The position numbers and the translations under genes were made by a program. DNA of 64,000 nucleotides from Schauerella fraxinea. Lineage in GTDB: Bacteria > Pseudomonadota > Gammaproteobacteria > Burkholderiales > Burkholderiaceae_B. The stretch covers positions 186,001-250,000 of the forward strand of contig JAVDKL010000001.1 in assembly GCA_030849965.1 (NCBI GenBank), read 5' to 3'. Under the pieces are notes generated by a model that saw only the letters and a program-made list of their open reading frames with translations, was not told where the DNA came from and did not search any database. Shown here in pieces: positions 9,707 through 19,080 of the stretch (positions within the stretch are counted from its first letter, which is position 1; each line of letters opens with the position of its first letter).

Positions 9707-10390
9707 TCAGCTGTTGTGCTTTCCAAGCATGGGTTCGAGCACCGGCCACACATTGTCGCGCAGCGTGGATTGGGCATCTTCGTTGGGATGGATGCCGTCG
9801 GCCTGGAACCATTCTCGCCGTGTGGCCATGCCTTCAAGCAAGAAGGGCACGAAGGTCGCGTTTTGCGCCTTGGCAACCGTGGCGAACAAGCCCTGAAAAC
9901 GATCGGCGTAAGCGCGTCCGTAATTAGGCGGGATCTGCATGCCGACGATCATGACGCGAGCGCCGGCTTTGCGCGCCTGCTCGGCCATGGTCGTCAGATT
10001 GTTCTCGGTCATATCCAGTGCCAGACCGCGCAAGGCATCGTTACCGCCAAGCTCGATGATGACGATCGCCGGCTTGTGCTGCTCGAGCAAGGGGCCGATC
10101 CGCGAGACGCCACCGCTGGTGGTATCGCCGCTGATGCTGGCGTTGATGAGGCGATAGTTGGGGTATTGTTCGTTCATGCGCTGCGCCATCAATGGCACCC
10201 AGCCCGAGCCGCGCCGCAAGCCATACTCTGCGGACAGGCTATCGCCCACCACGAGTACGTTGCGCGTGCTGGCGGTCTCGCGGGAACCGCTGGCGGTCGA
10301 CGCGGTCTGAGCGGAAGCGGGAACATAAGCACATAACAGCAGGACGGCCGACAGGCTGGTCCGGCAAAGCAAACGGAAGAATAGGCGCAT
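9707..10390 (-). CDS. tesA: SGNH/GDSL esterase, TesA-like (thioesterase I / lysophospholipase L1 / arylesterase)
   Basis: Periplasmic SGNH hydrolase. A signal peptide (MRLFFRLLCRTSLSAVLLLC, cleaved near ASAQT) leads into block I VLVVGDSLSAEYGL (nucleophile Ser), block II GDTTSGG, block III ELGGNDALRGL (oxyanion Asn) and block V DGIHPN (catalytic Asp/His). Mature size about 200 residues, as in E. coli TesA. The chosen ATG (10388-10390, reverse) overlaps by two bases the ATG of the divergent ABC gene, so each gene's promoter and ribosome site must lie inside the other's coding sequence. No clear ribosome site precedes this ATG. tesA next to ybbA is a conserved arrangement in proteobacteria. Confidence 0.92.
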   Translation of the reverse strand: MRLFFRLLCRTSLSAVLLLCAYVPASAQTASTASGSRETASTRNVLVVGDSLSAEYGLRRGSGWVPLMAQRMNEQYPNYRLINASISGDTTSGGVSRIGPLLEQHKPAIVIIELGGNDALRGLALDMTENNLTTMAEQARKAGARVMIVGMQIPPNYGRAYADRFQGLFATVAKAQNATFVPFLLEGMATRREWFQADGIHPNEDAQSTLRDNVWPVLEPMLGKHNS

Positions 10391-11060
10391 GGATAGTCGC
10401 AACGCGATCGTAGTAAAGGGGTTGGGCAAGCAAGTGGCCGACGCAGGCGGTTCGCTGTCGATCCTCGAAGGTATCGATTTTACGATCCAGGCCGGCGCGG
10501 CGGTCGCCATCGTCGGAAGCTCGGGGTCGGGCAAAAGTACCCTATTGGGACTGCTGGCGGGCCTGGATGTTCCCTCGACCGGTAGCGTTCATCTGGCTGG
10601 CGAGGATCTTTTCGCGCTGGACGAGGACGGGCGCGCGCAATTGCGGGCCAGGCACGTGGGCTTTGTCTTTCAATCTTTTCAGCTGCTTCCCAATCTTACG
10701 GCACTCGAGAACGTCATGCTGCCGCTGGAACTGGCGGGCAAGCCCGCGCGTGAGCCGGCCGAGGCCATGCTCGAGCGCGTTGGACTCGGTGCCCGGCTGC
10801 ATCACTATCCGCGCACCCTGTCGGGTGGCGAGCAGCAGCGGGTATCGCTGGCGCGTGCCTTCGTGGTCGAACCGGCGCTGCTGTTTGCCGACGAGCCTAC
10901 CGGCAGCCTTGACGTGGCGACAGGCGAAACCGTGATCGATCTCATGTTTGCGTTGCACCGCGAGCAGGGCACGACCTTGGTGCTCGTTACCCACGATCCT
11001 CAACTTGCCGCCCGTTGCGCCGAACAGATTGTGTTGAAGGCGGGTCGGTTGAGCGCTTGA
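10389..11060 (+). CDS. ybbA: ABC transporter ATP-binding protein, YbbA/LolD type
   Basis: A 223-residue ATPase matching E. coli YbbA along its length. It has Walker A VGSSGSGKSTLLGLLAGLD, Q-loop FVFQSFQLLPNL, signature LSGGEQQR, Walker B ALLFADEPTGSLD and H-loop VTHD. The start is supported by GGAAGA about 8 bases upstream, lying inside the divergent tesA signal-peptide codons. In E. coli a large permease gene (ybbP) follows; here the next gene is an unrelated convergent exporter, so the ATPase has no adjacent permease partner. It may work with a MacB/YbbP-type permease encoded elsewhere, or the pair may be reduced in this lineage. Confidence 0.9.
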   Translation: MDSRNAIVVKGLGKQVADAGGSLSILEGIDFTIQAGAAVAIVGSSGSGKSTLLGLLAGLDVPSTGSVHLAGEDLFALDEDGRAQLRARHVGFVFQSFQLLPNLTALENVMLPLELAGKPAREPAEAMLERVGLGARLHHYPRTLSGGEQQRVSLARAFVVEPALLFADEPTGSLDVATGETVIDLMFALHREQGTTLVLVTHDPQLAARCAEQIVLKAGRLSA

Positions 11061-11070
11061 CGCCTGGCCT

Positions 11071-11094
11071 GCGCGACGGCAGGAGGTGTCGCGC
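11071..11094. terminator. Possible stem-loop terminator between convergent genes
   Basis: GCGCGAC at 11071-11077 pairs with GTCGCGC at 11088-11094 around a 10-base loop, in the 57-base gap between ybbA and the exporter gene. There is no U-tract, so termination is only suggested. Confidence 0.35.
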
Positions 11095-11117
11095 TCTGCC
11101 ACCCGCGTTCGACGCGA

Positions 11118-12053
11118 TTATCTGGCCGTTGCGCCGCTTGCCTGACGCATGCGTTGGCTGCGGCGCCATTCCAGAAGGCTGATGGTTACCCCGCTGGCAC
11201 ACACCACGGCAATGCCCAGCCACGTGGTCGCGTCCGGAAAATGCCGCCACACCAGCCAACCCATGGCGGTGGACGTCACGATTTGCAAATACAGCACCGG
11301 CGCCAAGGTTGACGCGGGCGCGTTGCGATAGGCGCCGATCTGAAACAGATGGCCCAGCGCGCCTGAAAATCCGGTCGACAGCATGATCAAGATCTGGCCC
11401 GCACTCAATTGAGCGATGGCCGCCATCGCGTCGGACCAAAGAAGCGGCAGCGCAAGCGTCAAACAGGCTGTACCTACGCCGCCGCTCCATATCAACGATG
11501 TGAACGGGTTTTCACCGGCAATGCGCCGAGTGGCAACAAACTGACCGGCAAAAAGACAGGCCGTGACCAGGCCGGCCGCGACACCAGCCAAGGGCAAGCC
11601 ACTGCCAGGTCGGATGATGAGCAACACGCCGGCGAAGCCTACGCCAGCCGCCACCCAGCGAGACAGGCGCGGTTGCTCGCCCAATACCCACGGCGACACT
11701 GCCAGCACGATCAGGGGCGCAAGAAAATTGATGGCGGTTGCTTCCGATTGGGGCAACAAGCTCAGGGTGGTAAAGAAAGAGAGCGTGGCGCAAAACATGA
11801 ACGCCCCGCGGACGAATTGACGTCCGGGCTGGCGCGTGCGCACGATCGACCAACCTCGCGCGGGTACGACCAGCGCCAGTACGAGCACCAAATGGACGGC
11901 GTATCGAATCCACGCCAAGAACAACAATGGCACGCCGGCCGCCATCACCCATTTGCTCGTGCCATCCAGAACCGACAACATCACCATCGAGGCCAGCAGC
12001 CAAACGATGCCCCACACCGGCCGCGCGATTGGCGCAGCAGTCCCTGCCGACAT
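11118..12053 (-). CDS. EamA-domain (DMT superfamily) exporter
   Basis: A 311-residue integral membrane protein with ten predicted membrane helices arranged as two EamA repeats. The first runs from MVMLSVLDGTSKWVMAAGVP through LAWIRYAVH and PQSEATAINFLAPL; the second starts around GVAAGLVTACLFAGQFVATRRI. Such proteins export amino acids, drugs or other metabolites; substrate cannot be assigned. The ATG at 12053 has GGGAG with 6-base spacing. Convergent with ybbA and divergent from glnH. Confidence 0.88.
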   Translation of the reverse strand: MSAGTAAPIARPVWGIVWLLASMVMLSVLDGTSKWVMAAGVPLLFLAWIRYAVHLVLVLALVVPARGWSIVRTRQPGRQFVRGAFMFCATLSFFTTLSLLPQSEATAINFLAPLIVLAVSPWVLGEQPRLSRWVAAGVGFAGVLLIIRPGSGLPLAGVAAGLVTACLFAGQFVATRRIAGENPFTSLIWSGGVGTACLTLALPLLWSDAMAAIAQLSAGQILIMLSTGFSGALGHLFQIGAYRNAPASTLAPVLYLQIVTSTAMGWLVWRHFPDATTWLGIAVVCASGVTISLLEWRRSQRMRQASGATAR

Positions 12054-12370
12054 GCCTGTCTCCCTTTTATGCGGAGTGATGATACGCCTTGATACGGTCG
12101 GTGCGTGGTTTTACGCACTAAGGCGGTGCATCGAGGCGCGCATGTTCGGGCGTAAAAGCGCTTATTCGGCGAGACCTTATTGATCGCCAGAGGCCCGGTT
12201 TCAGCCCGGTTTCAGGGTGTTCGGGGCAATCGTTAATGCTTGCAATCGGTAGGAAGCGTCGGCTTCCGGATGGAGTAACATCTTCCGATGCTGCCGCCCC
12301 ACAAGGGCAAGCAGCTCGGATGTACGCCCTCGTTGCAGGGCGGCCCTATGCCAAATTGAGGAGATGCTTA
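12054..12370. other. 317-base intergenic region upstream of glnH
   Basis: Carries the promoter region of the glutamine uptake operon and of the divergent exporter. Visible elements are a hairpin (GTGCGT at 12101-12106 with ACGCAC at 12113-12118), an 11-bp perfect direct repeat GCCCGGTTTCA (12193-12203 and 12204-12214), and a second hairpin (GGAAGC at 12252-12257 with GCTTCC at 12262-12267). I looked for a sigma-54 promoter (GG-N10-GC with flanks) and did not find a good one. No gene is supported here. Confidence 0.5.
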
Positions 12371-13126
12371 ATGGTCAAGAAACACGTTGCCGCCGTCTGG
12401 CTCGGCATGTCGGTCGCGCTTTTCGGCGCTGCCACCCCCGCGCTGGCCCAACAAGGCAAAACGCTGACCGTCGCCACCGATACGGCCTTCGTGCCGTTCG
12501 AATTCAAGCAAGGCGACAAGTACGTCGGTTTCGATATCGACCTGTGGGATGCCATCGCCAAGGAAATGAACGTCAAGTATCAATTCCGTCCGATGGATTT
12601 CAGCGGCATTATTCCCGGGCTGCAAACCAAGAATCTCGATGCCGCGCTGGCGGGCATCACGATTCGCGACGATCGCAAGAAAGTGATCGATTTTTCGGAT
12701 CCTTACTACGAAAGCGGTCTGGCCATTCTGGTCAGCAACAAGAACACCGATATCACCGATGCCAAGAGCCTCTCCGGCAAAACGGTCGCGGTGAAAACCG
12801 GCACCGCCACAGTCGACTTCCTGCGCAAGGAAGTGCCTGATGCCAAGCTCAAGCTTTTCCCCAACATCGATAACGCTTATCTTGAACTGGCCACGGGCCG
12901 CGTCGATGCCGCCGTGCACGATACCCCCAACGTCCAGTACTACGCGAACTCGGCCGGCAAGGATCGCACCAAGGTCGTGGGCAAGGTCAAGAGCGGCGAC
13001 TTCTACGGCATCGCCATGCCCAAGGGTAGCCCGCTGGTCGCCGACGTCAACAAGGCCTTGGCCACGTTGAAGTCCAACGGCAAATACGACGAAATCTACG
13101 CCAAGTGGTTCGGCAAGCAGCCTTGA
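12371..13126 (+). CDS. glnH: Glutamine ABC transporter periplasmic binding protein
   Basis: A 251-residue polar amino-acid binding protein (SBP family 3). A signal peptide ([19 protein letters not shown], cleaved after ALAQ) precedes [54 protein letters not shown] and [13 protein letters not shown], matching E. coli GlnH motif by motif. Start at 12371 is fixed by GAGGAG with 7-base spacing; longer forms upstream lack a ribosome site. First gene of a glnHPQ operon, separated from glnP by a stem-loop at 13166. Confidence 0.94.
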   Translation: MVKKHVAAVWLGMSVALFGAATPALAQQGKTLTVATDTAFVPFEFKQGDKYVGFDIDLWDAIAKEMNVKYQFRPMDFSGIIPGLQTKNLDAALAGITIRDDRKKVIDFSDPYYESGLAILVSNKNTDITDAKSLSGKTVAVKTGTATVDFLRKEVPDAKLKLFPNIDNAYLELATGRVDAAVHDTPNVQYYANSAGKDRTKVVGKVKSGDFYGIAMPKGSPLVADVNKALATLKSNGKYDEIYAKWFGKQP

Positions 13127-13165
13127 TTGAAGGCTGACGTGTCTGGTCACGACAACGTCTGAACG

Positions 13166-13189
13166 GGGCCGGCTCAAGCGAGTCGGCCC
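13166..13189 (+). other. Stem-loop between glnH and glnP
   Basis: GGGCCGGCT (13166-13174) pairs with AGTCGGCCC (13181-13189), 9 pairs including one G-U, loop CAAGCG. There is no U-tract, so it more likely protects or processes the glnH mRNA 3' end than terminates. The same arrangement is seen in three other ABC operons of the window. Confidence 0.6.
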
Positions 13190-13210
13190 ATGTGTTTAAG
13201 GGGATCCATT

Positions 13211-13870
13211 TTGGAATTCGACTGGTCAGTCATCGTGGACGCGCTTCCCAATCTCTGGGAAGGCACCAAGATGACGATGCTCATCACCTTCTGTGGCTTG
13301 GCCGGCGGCTTTGTCTTGGGTGCGCTCACCGGTGTGGTGCGCGCTTACGGCCCCACGTGGTTGTCCGCTATCGCTCAGGTTTACGTAGCCGTCATTCGGG
13401 GCACGCCGATTGTGGTGCAAGTGATGTTCTTGTACTTCGCGCTGCCGTTGATGGTTCCCGATCTGCGGATCGATGCGTTGTGGGCCGCGATCATCACATT
13501 GATCGTCAACTCCGGTGCCTACATCTCCGAAATCGTGCGCGGCTCGCTGCTGTCGGTGCACAAGGGGCTGAAGGAGGCGGGTCAGGCCATGGGCCTGCCG
13601 TTCCATAAGATCCTCACGCACATCATCGGACCGGTGGCATTTCGCCGCATGATTCCGCCGTTGGGCAACCAGTGCATCATCAGCCTGAAGGATTCATCGC
13701 TCTTTATCGTGATCGGCGTCGCCGAGCTCACGCGTCAAGGGCAAGAGATCATGGCCAGCAATTTTCGCGCAGTCGAAATCTGGTCGGCGGTCGCCATCAT
13801 CTATCTGATTCTCACCGGCGCACTGGCGCTGGGTCTGCGTCTGGTCGAAAAAAGGATGCGCATACTATGA
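13211..13870 (+). CDS. glnP: Glutamine ABC transporter permease
   Basis: Inner-membrane permease of the HisM/GlnP type. A TTG start at 13211 (AAGGGGA, 6-base spacing) yields exactly 219 residues beginning [13 protein letters not shown], the same length and opening as E. coli GlnP (MQFDWS...). [29 protein letters not shown] and the ATPase-docking EAA loop ([20 protein letters not shown]) are present, followed by [22 protein letters not shown]. Its stop overlaps the glnQ start (ATGA). Confidence 0.95.
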   Translation: MEFDWSVIVDALPNLWEGTKMTMLITFCGLAGGFVLGALTGVVRAYGPTWLSAIAQVYVAVIRGTPIVVQVMFLYFALPLMVPDLRIDALWAAIITLIVNSGAYISEIVRGSLLSVHKGLKEAGQAMGLPFHKILTHIIGPVAFRRMIPPLGNQCIISLKDSSLFIVIGVAELTRQGQEIMASNFRAVEIWSAVAIIYLILTGALALGLRLVEKRMRIL

Positions 13871-14595
13871 GCATGGTCGAATTTCGCAACGTCATCAAGC
13901 AGTTCGGTACGTCGACTGTGCTGGACGACATTTCCCTCGATATCAACGAGGGCGAGGTCGTGGTGGTGGTAGGTCCGTCCGGGTCGGGTAAGTCGACCTT
14001 CCTGCGTTGTATCAACGTACTCGAAACGATTCAGGGCGGCGATCTGCTCGTCAACGGCATCAGCGTGCACGGCTCGGATGAGCAGGTGCGCGAGATCCGT
14101 CGCGAAGCGGGCATGGTTTTTCAGCAGTTCAATCTGTTTCCGCAGCTTTCGGCATTGGACAACGTGATGTTCGGGCCGATCCATACCCGCGGGGCCTCGA
14201 AAGAGGATGCCCGGCAGCAAGCTGAAACCTTGCTGGCAAAAGTGGGTTTGGCCGAACGCATGAACCACTTTCCGTCCGAGCTTTCGGGTGGCCAGCAGCA
14301 ACGCGTGGCGATTGCCCGTGCGTTGGCCATCAAGCCGCGCCTGATGCTGTTCGACGAGCCCACTTCCGCGCTCGATCCCGAGTTGCGCCAAGAGGTGTTG
14401 CAAGTCATGCAGACGCTTGCGCAGGAAGGCATGACGATGGTGGTGGTCACGCACGAGATGGCCTTTGCGCGCAGCGTCGGCAGCCGTTTGCTGTTCATCG
14501 ACAAGGGCAAGATCGCGCATGATGGTCCACCCTCGGAATTGCTGAGCAACCCGCCAAGCCAACGACTGAAGGATTTTCTCCAGCACGTTCATTGA
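13867..14595 (+). CDS. glnQ: Glutamine ABC transporter ATP-binding protein
   Basis: A 242-residue polar amino-acid ATPase with Walker [15 protein letters not shown]-loop [15 protein letters not shown], signature [15 protein letters not shown], Walker [15 protein letters not shown] and H-loop [10 protein letters not shown]. Length fits GlnQ (240). The ATG at 13867 overlaps the glnP stop by two bases, giving translational coupling. Together with glnH and glnP it forms a complete high-affinity glutamine importer. Confidence 0.95.
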   Translation: MSMVEFRNVIKQFGTSTVLDDISLDINEGEVVVVVGPSGSGKSTFLRCINVLETIQGGDLLVNGISVHGSDEQVREIRREAGMVFQQFNLFPQLSALDNVMFGPIHTRGASKEDARQQAETLLAKVGLAERMNHFPSELSGGQQQRVAIARALAIKPRLMLFDEPTSALDPELRQEVLQVMQTLAQEGMTMVVVTHEMAFARSVGSRLLFIDKGKIAHDGPPSELLSNPPSQRLKDFLQHVH

Positions 14596-14671
14596 GACCA
14601 GGGTGCTGGCGAGGCTTCACGCATTCAGGTAAGAGGACTGCGTTCACGTCTCGCGATCAAGAACTACGAAA

Positions 14672-14697
14672 AAAATCGGACCTTCAGGTCCGATTTT
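14672..14697. terminator. Bidirectional intrinsic terminator between glnQ and spoT
   Basis: An 11-bp perfect stem (14672-14682 with 14687-14697: AAAATCGGACC / GGTCCGATTTT) with loop TTCA. A and T runs on either side make it suitable to end glnHPQ on the plus strand and spoT on the minus strand. Confidence 0.9.
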
Positions 14698-14735
14698 CGT
14701 TGTTGCGAATGGATGGGTAACGCTTCAATCCGCCA

Positions 14736-17045
14736 TCAACCCTTGACGCGCACGATGCGCTGCACCTGCGGGACGTGACGGATCGAACGGATCACTTGCG
14801 CCAGATGCTTGCGGCTCTCGACCTGAATCGTGAGATGCAGCGACACCGTTGCCGTCGCGTCGTCGTGCATCGTCACGTGAACGATGTTGGCGTCGGCGGT
14901 AGTGACCTCGGCTGCCAAGCGGCCAAGGGTTCCGCGTTCGTTGCGGCAGATGATGTCCAGGCGCGTGGAGAAATGCCTCGCGGGCTGTGCGTCCCAGGCC
15001 ACGCTAACCCAACGATCGGGCTCTCGCGTCTGCAACCGAAGCGCCACGGGGCAGTCGGCGGTATGCACAACCAGGCCTTGCCCGATGCGCAAGCCGGCGA
15101 TGATCGGGTCACCCGGCAAGGGGCCGCAACAGGTGGCCAGTTGAACGGCTTGACCTTCATTGCCCTGAATCAATATCGGCGCGCTGCGCGCAGACGTGAT
15201 TTCGTCTACGGCTGCAGCCGTGGTGGCCACCAGGCTATTCTCGGGCTGGAAGCGACGCGCCACCACAGCGGCCAAGCGTTTGCCCAACCCGATGTCGGCC
15301 AGGATCTCGTCGCGTGAACTTGCACCGGTGCTGCGCGCCAGTTTGTCCCAGGCGGGGTCGCTGACGTCGGGCAGATCGAGATGCAGATCGTGCAGGGCCT
15401 GCGACAAGAGACGCTCACCGAAAGCGACCGACTCTTCGTACTTGACCGTGCGCAGATAGTGGCGAATTTCCGACCGTGCGCGGCCGGTGCGCACATAGTT
15501 GAGCCACTGCGCGTTCGGCCGCGATGCCGGCGAGGTCACGATTTCAACTGAGTCGCCGCTAAGAAGCTCTTTGCGCAGCGGTACGAATTCATTGTTCACC
15601 TTCGCCGCCACGGCTTGATTGCCGATATCCGTGTGAATGGCGTAGGCGAAATCGACCGGCGTGGCACCTCGCGGCAGCGAAATGATCTTGCCGCGCGGGG
15701 TGAAGACGTAGACGGCATCCGGAAACAGGTCGACTTTGACGTGTTCGAGAAACTCGCCCGAATCGCCGGTCTGGCTTTGGATATCCAATAGCGACTGCAG
15801 CCACTGGTGGGTGCGCTTTTGCAGGTCGTTCAAACCGGTGGACGCATCCTTGTAAAGCCAATGCGAGGCCACGCCTTCTTCGGCAACGTGATGCATGTCG
15901 CGTGTGCGAACCTGAAACTCGACGGGTGTGCCGTAGGGACCGACCAGCGTGGTGTGCAGCGACTGGTATCCGTTGACCTTCGGGATCGCGATGTAATCCT
16001 TGAACTTGCCGGGTACCGGGCGGAACAACTGGTGCAGCGTGCCCAGCGCCAGATAGCACTCGGGCAGCGTGTGCACGATCACCCGGAAACCGTAGATGTC
16101 GAGCACTTCGGAAAAGGTTTTCTTCTGGTCGACCATCTTGTTATAGATGCCGAACAGGGTTTTCTCGCGGCCCGTGACTTCAGCCTCGATACCCGCAGCG
16201 GGCAGCGCAGCACGGACGGCATCGCTGATCTTGCTGATGACCTCGCGGCGATTGCCGCGCGCCGACAGCACCGCCTTGTAAAGCACCTGGTACCGGTTGG
16301 GGTACATGGCGCCAAAGCACAGATCCTGCAGCTCGCGAAACAGCAGGTTCAGCCCCAGGCGATGTGCGATGGGGGCATAGATCTCAAGCGTTTCGCGCGC
16401 TACACGGCGGCGCTTTTCAGGATTGACCGCGTCAAGCGTGCGCATGTTGTGCACGCGATCGGCCAATTTGATGAGAATGACGCGCACATCGCGCGCCATT
16501 GCCAGCAACATCTTGCGAAAGCTCTCAGCCTGTTGCTCGGCCTTGGTCGCGAAATCGAGGCGATCGAGCTTGGACAGACCATCGACCAACTCCGCCACTT
16601 CGGGACCGAACTTCTCAGCCAGTTCGTGCTTCGGAATGCCCGTGTCTTCCATGACGTCATGGAGCAGGGCGGCCGACAGTGCATTGGCGTCGAGTTTCCA
16701 GCCGGCACAGATTTCGGTGACGGCGATTGGATGTGAGATGTAGGGCAAGCCACTGGAGCGGAATTGCCCGAGGTGCGCACGATCGGCGAAACGATAGGCT
16801 TCGCGGACACGATCGACGTCTTTCGCGTCGAGGTAGCGGGCAATGACTTCAGTGAGCGGTGCCAGAGAGGCGATGATGGGTGCTGCTGGGGCGATGGCAT
16901 CCGAATTATCCGGAGCCAAGGCCAGACCAGCGGGCGTTTGGGCCGCGCCTATCTTTTTCTTACTGGGACTGCGACCCAGACGAGAACCGGCGCGGAGCGC
17001 CGCTAGCAAGCCCGAGGATGCCGATTTGAGTCCTGGAAACGCCAT
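14736..17045 (-). CDS. spoT: Bifunctional (p)ppGpp synthetase/hydrolase SpoT
   Basis: A 769-residue long Rel-SpoT homologue. The hydrolase domain has ISHPIAVTEIC and LLHDVMEDT (HD pair at residues 129-130). The synthetase domain has REKTLFGIYNKM, DIYGFRVIV and KDYIAIPKVNGYQSLHTTL. A TGS domain (VFTPRGKIISLPRGATPVDFAYAIHT), a helical/conserved-Cys region (LATCCGPLPGDPI) and an ACT domain follow. Both catalytic halves look intact, so it can make and degrade the alarmone. The N-terminus carries about 57 residues more than E. coli SpoT, low complexity and basic; GGAG 8 bases before the ATG at 17045 supports this long form. Third gene of the gmk-rpoZ-spoT unit, 21 bases after rpoZ. Confidence 0.97.
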   Translation of the reverse strand: MAFPGLKSASSGLLAALRAGSRLGRSPSKKKIGAAQTPAGLALAPDNSDAIAPAAPIIASLAPLTEVIARYLDAKDVDRVREAYRFADRAHLGQFRSSGLPYISHPIAVTEICAGWKLDANALSAALLHDVMEDTGIPKHELAEKFGPEVAELVDGLSKLDRLDFATKAEQQAESFRKMLLAMARDVRVILIKLADRVHNMRTLDAVNPEKRRRVARETLEIYAPIAHRLGLNLLFRELQDLCFGAMYPNRYQVLYKAVLSARGNRREVISKISDAVRAALPAAGIEAEVTGREKTLFGIYNKMVDQKKTFSEVLDIYGFRVIVHTLPECYLALGTLHQLFRPVPGKFKDYIAIPKVNGYQSLHTTLVGPYGTPVEFQVRTRDMHHVAEEGVASHWLYKDASTGLNDLQKRTHQWLQSLLDIQSQTGDSGEFLEHVKVDLFPDAVYVFTPRGKIISLPRGATPVDFAYAIHTDIGNQAVAAKVNNEFVPLRKELLSGDSVEIVTSPASRPNAQWLNYVRTGRARSEIRHYLRTVKYEESVAFGERLLSQALHDLHLDLPDVSDPAWDKLARSTGASSRDEILADIGLGKRLAAVVARRFQPENSLVATTAAAVDEITSARSAPILIQGNEGQAVQLATCCGPLPGDPIIAGLRIGQGLVVHTADCPVALRLQTREPDRWVSVAWDAQPARHFSTRLDIICRNERGTLGRLAAEVTTADANIVHVTMHDDATATVSLHLTIQVESRKHLAQVIRSIRHVPQVQRIVRVKG

Positions 17046-17066
17046 GCGAGCCGCTCCAGGTTTTGA

Positions 17067-17270
17067 TCAGGTCGGTACCTTGCGCAGCATTTCCAGCCCG
17101 GTCAAACCGGCGGCGATTTCGCGCAAAGCGGTAACCGTCGGCTTATCTTTGCTGTCCAGGCGCGGTGCATGGCCTTGAGCCAATTCGCGAGCGCGGTAGG
17201 TAGCAGCCAGCGTGAGCTTGAAGCGGTTGGGGATCTGGTTCAGACAATCTTCGACGGTAATACGAGCCAT
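17067..17270 (-). CDS. rpoZ: RNA polymerase omega subunit
   Basis: A 67-residue protein starting [17 protein letters not shown] and containing [13 protein letters not shown] and [13 protein letters not shown], diagnostic for omega. It stabilises the beta' subunit and forms part of the ppGpp site, which fits its place directly upstream of spoT. Slightly shorter than E. coli omega (91), as usual in betaproteobacteria. Confidence 0.96.
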   Translation of the reverse strand: MARITVEDCLNQIPNRFKLTLAATYRARELAQGHAPRLDSKDKPTVTALREIAAGLTGLEMLRKVPT

Positions 17271-17335
17271 GAGCGCACCTGCTGCGAGCGTGAATGGGAA
17301 AAAAACGGAAGCGCATGCGCGAAACGCGCATGATC

Positions 17336-17968
17336 TCAGTGTGCCGCCGGAATGCCGAGCTGAGCGAACAAATCGGCGTGGCGCACGGCCTGAGACGAAA
17401 AACGTAGCCGGGCCGCGCTGACGATTTGTGTCAGCTCATCCAAGGCTACGCTAAATTCTTGATTAATAATAACATATTCGCACTCGGGAGCATGGGCGAT
17501 TTCGCCGCCGGCCGCCAATAAACGGCGCGCGATCACCGAAGCATCGTCCTGGCCCCTAGCCTTCAGACGGCTTTCGAGCGCGTCGAACGAGGGCGGAAGG
17601 ATAAACACGCCCAGAGCGGCGGGAAAACGTTGACGCACCTGACGGGCACCCTGCCAATCGATCTCGAGCAAGACGTCGCGGCCAGCTTGAGTGGCTTCAT
17701 CGATGCGGTCGCGCGGTGTGCCATAGAAGTTGCCGTGCACCTCCGCCCACTCGAGCAGGCTGTCGCTTGCACGCAAGGCTTGAAAGTCGGCGACGCTGAT
17801 AAAGCGGTATTCACGGCCGTCCACTTCGCCCGGGCGCGGGGCGCGGGTAGTGCATGAAATCGAAAGCGAAAGCGAGGGATCGCGCTCGAGCAGCGCGCTT
17901 ACCAAGCTGGATTTGCCGGCGCCACTAGGCGCGACGACCATCAATACATTGCCGGGTTGGACAGACAT
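17336..17968 (-). CDS. gmk: Guanylate kinase
   Basis: Phosphorylates GMP to GDP. The 210-residue protein from the ATG at 17968 has the P-loop [17 protein letters not shown], the GMP-binding [19 protein letters not shown] and [36 protein letters not shown] and FILPPS. Length equals the family (E. coli 207). The chosen start follows family alignment; no strong ribosome site is visible, and the frame stays open upstream to 18061. First gene of gmk-rpoZ-spoT, a conserved nucleotide/alarmone cluster. Confidence 0.95.
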   Translation of the reverse strand: MSVQPGNVLMVVAPSGAGKSSLVSALLERDPSLSLSISCTTRAPRPGEVDGREYRFISVADFQALRASDSLLEWAEVHGNFYGTPRDRIDEATQAGRDVLLEIDWQGARQVRQRFPAALGVFILPPSFDALESRLKARGQDDASVIARRLLAAGGEIAHAPECEYVIINQEFSVALDELTQIVSAARLRFSSQAVRHADLFAQLGIPAAH

Positions 17969-18075
17969 GAGAAAAATCAGTGGCCGGGAAGAAGAGGCGA
18001 AGAATAGCAAATTCGCCGTGTTCTGAGTCGATCCTGCGGAGTAGGATGCCACTTTCGGCAAAGGAGAAAGGCATC

Positions 18076-18918
18076 ATGAGTGAGCAGGCAGGCGCGCAAC
18101 ACGACGCGGCAACATCGACCACCCCCGCCGCACAAGGGCAAGGGCAAACCCATCACAGCACGTCCTCCGCGCGACGAGTGGCCGTGGTGACGGGCGCCGG
18201 ATCAGGCATCGGCCGCGCGGTTGCGCTGGCGCTATATGCCGACGGATATTCGGTTGTGTTGGCCGGCAGGCGTGCCGATGTGTTGGAAGAAACGCGACGT
18301 CAGGCGAACGACGCTGGTGATCGGATGCTGGCCGTGCCCACGGATGTGAGCGATGAAGTCGCCGTCGGAGCGCTTTTCGACGCGGTTCGCGAGCACTATG
18401 GACGTATCGATCTGCTCTTCAATAATGCCGGCCGCGGCGCGCCAGCCGTGCCGATCGACGAACTGCCAGTGCAGACGTGGCGTGACGTGGTCGACGTCAA
18501 TCTGACCGGGATGTTCCTGTGCGCACAAGGCGCATTCCGAATGATGAAGCATCAAACGCCGCGCGGTGGACGCATCATCAATAACGGCTCGATTTCGGCC
18601 CATGCGCCGCGGCCTCGTTCGATTGCCTACACGGCGACCAAGCATGCCGTGACCGGGCTTACGAAATCGATTTCTCTGGATGGGCGGGCCGATAACATCG
18701 CTTGTGGGCAGATCGATATCGGCAATGCGGCAACTGAAATGACGGACCGCATGGTGGCGGGCGTGCTTCAAGCCAATCTGGTTGTGGCGGCCGAACCGCG
18801 GATGGATGTACAGGATGTCGCGCGTGCGGTCGTGCACATGGCTGCATTGCCGCTCTCGGCCAACGTGCAGTTCATGACGGTCATGGCGACTGCCATGCCG
18901 TTTGTCGGCCGCGGGTAA
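18076..18918 (+). CDS. SDR-family NAD(P)-dependent oxidoreductase
   Basis: A classical short-chain dehydrogenase with cofactor motif [33 protein letters not shown], the catalytic Ser in [23 protein letters not shown] and the YxxxK motif (Y-T-A-T-K). From the ATG at 18076 (AAGGAG upstream) it has 280 residues, including a Thr/Ala/Gln-rich N-terminal stretch of about 35 residues before the Rossmann fold. The C-terminal half ([17 protein letters not shown]) is typical of a subgroup common in Burkholderiales. Substrate unknown. Divergent from gmk, convergent with the NlpC gene. Confidence 0.88.
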   Translation: MSEQAGAQHDAATSTTPAAQGQGQTHHSTSSARRVAVVTGAGSGIGRAVALALYADGYSVVLAGRRADVLEETRRQANDAGDRMLAVPTDVSDEVAVGALFDAVREHYGRIDLLFNNAGRGAPAVPIDELPVQTWRDVVDVNLTGMFLCAQGAFRMMKHQTPRGGRIINNGSISAHAPRPRSIAYTATKHAVTGLTKSISLDGRADNIACGQIDIGNAATEMTDRMVAGVLQANLVVAAEPRMDVQDVARAVVHMAALPLSANVQFMTVMATAMPFVGRG

Positions 18919-18975
18919 TTCGCGGATGATTCGCGCAGGCGGCCGCTTGATTAAGCGGTTGCCAGGTGTACCAGG

Positions 18976-19055
18976 AAGGCGTATGCGTGGGAAGGCATAT
19001 GCGTAGGAGCCATATGCTTAGGGAGGCATATGCGTGGGAGGCATATCCATAGGGG
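18976..19055. repeat. Imperfect tandem repeat, about five units of 15-17 bp
   Basis: Units read AAGGCGTATGCGTGGG, AAGGCATATGCGTAGG, AGCCATATGCTTAGGG, AGGCATATGCGTGGG and AGGCATATCCATAGGGG, back to back. Each centres on a CATATG-like palindrome. The array fills the gap between the convergent SDR and NlpC genes; no ordinary terminator is seen there. Confidence 0.8.
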
Positions 19056-19080
19056 TAGGCGTGGCCGTCCCCCTTCGACA

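Noticed and set aside
12054-12370. Sigma-54 promoter before glnHPQ
   Set aside because: No GG-N10-GC pair with acceptable flanks was found, in contrast to the clear one before glnA.
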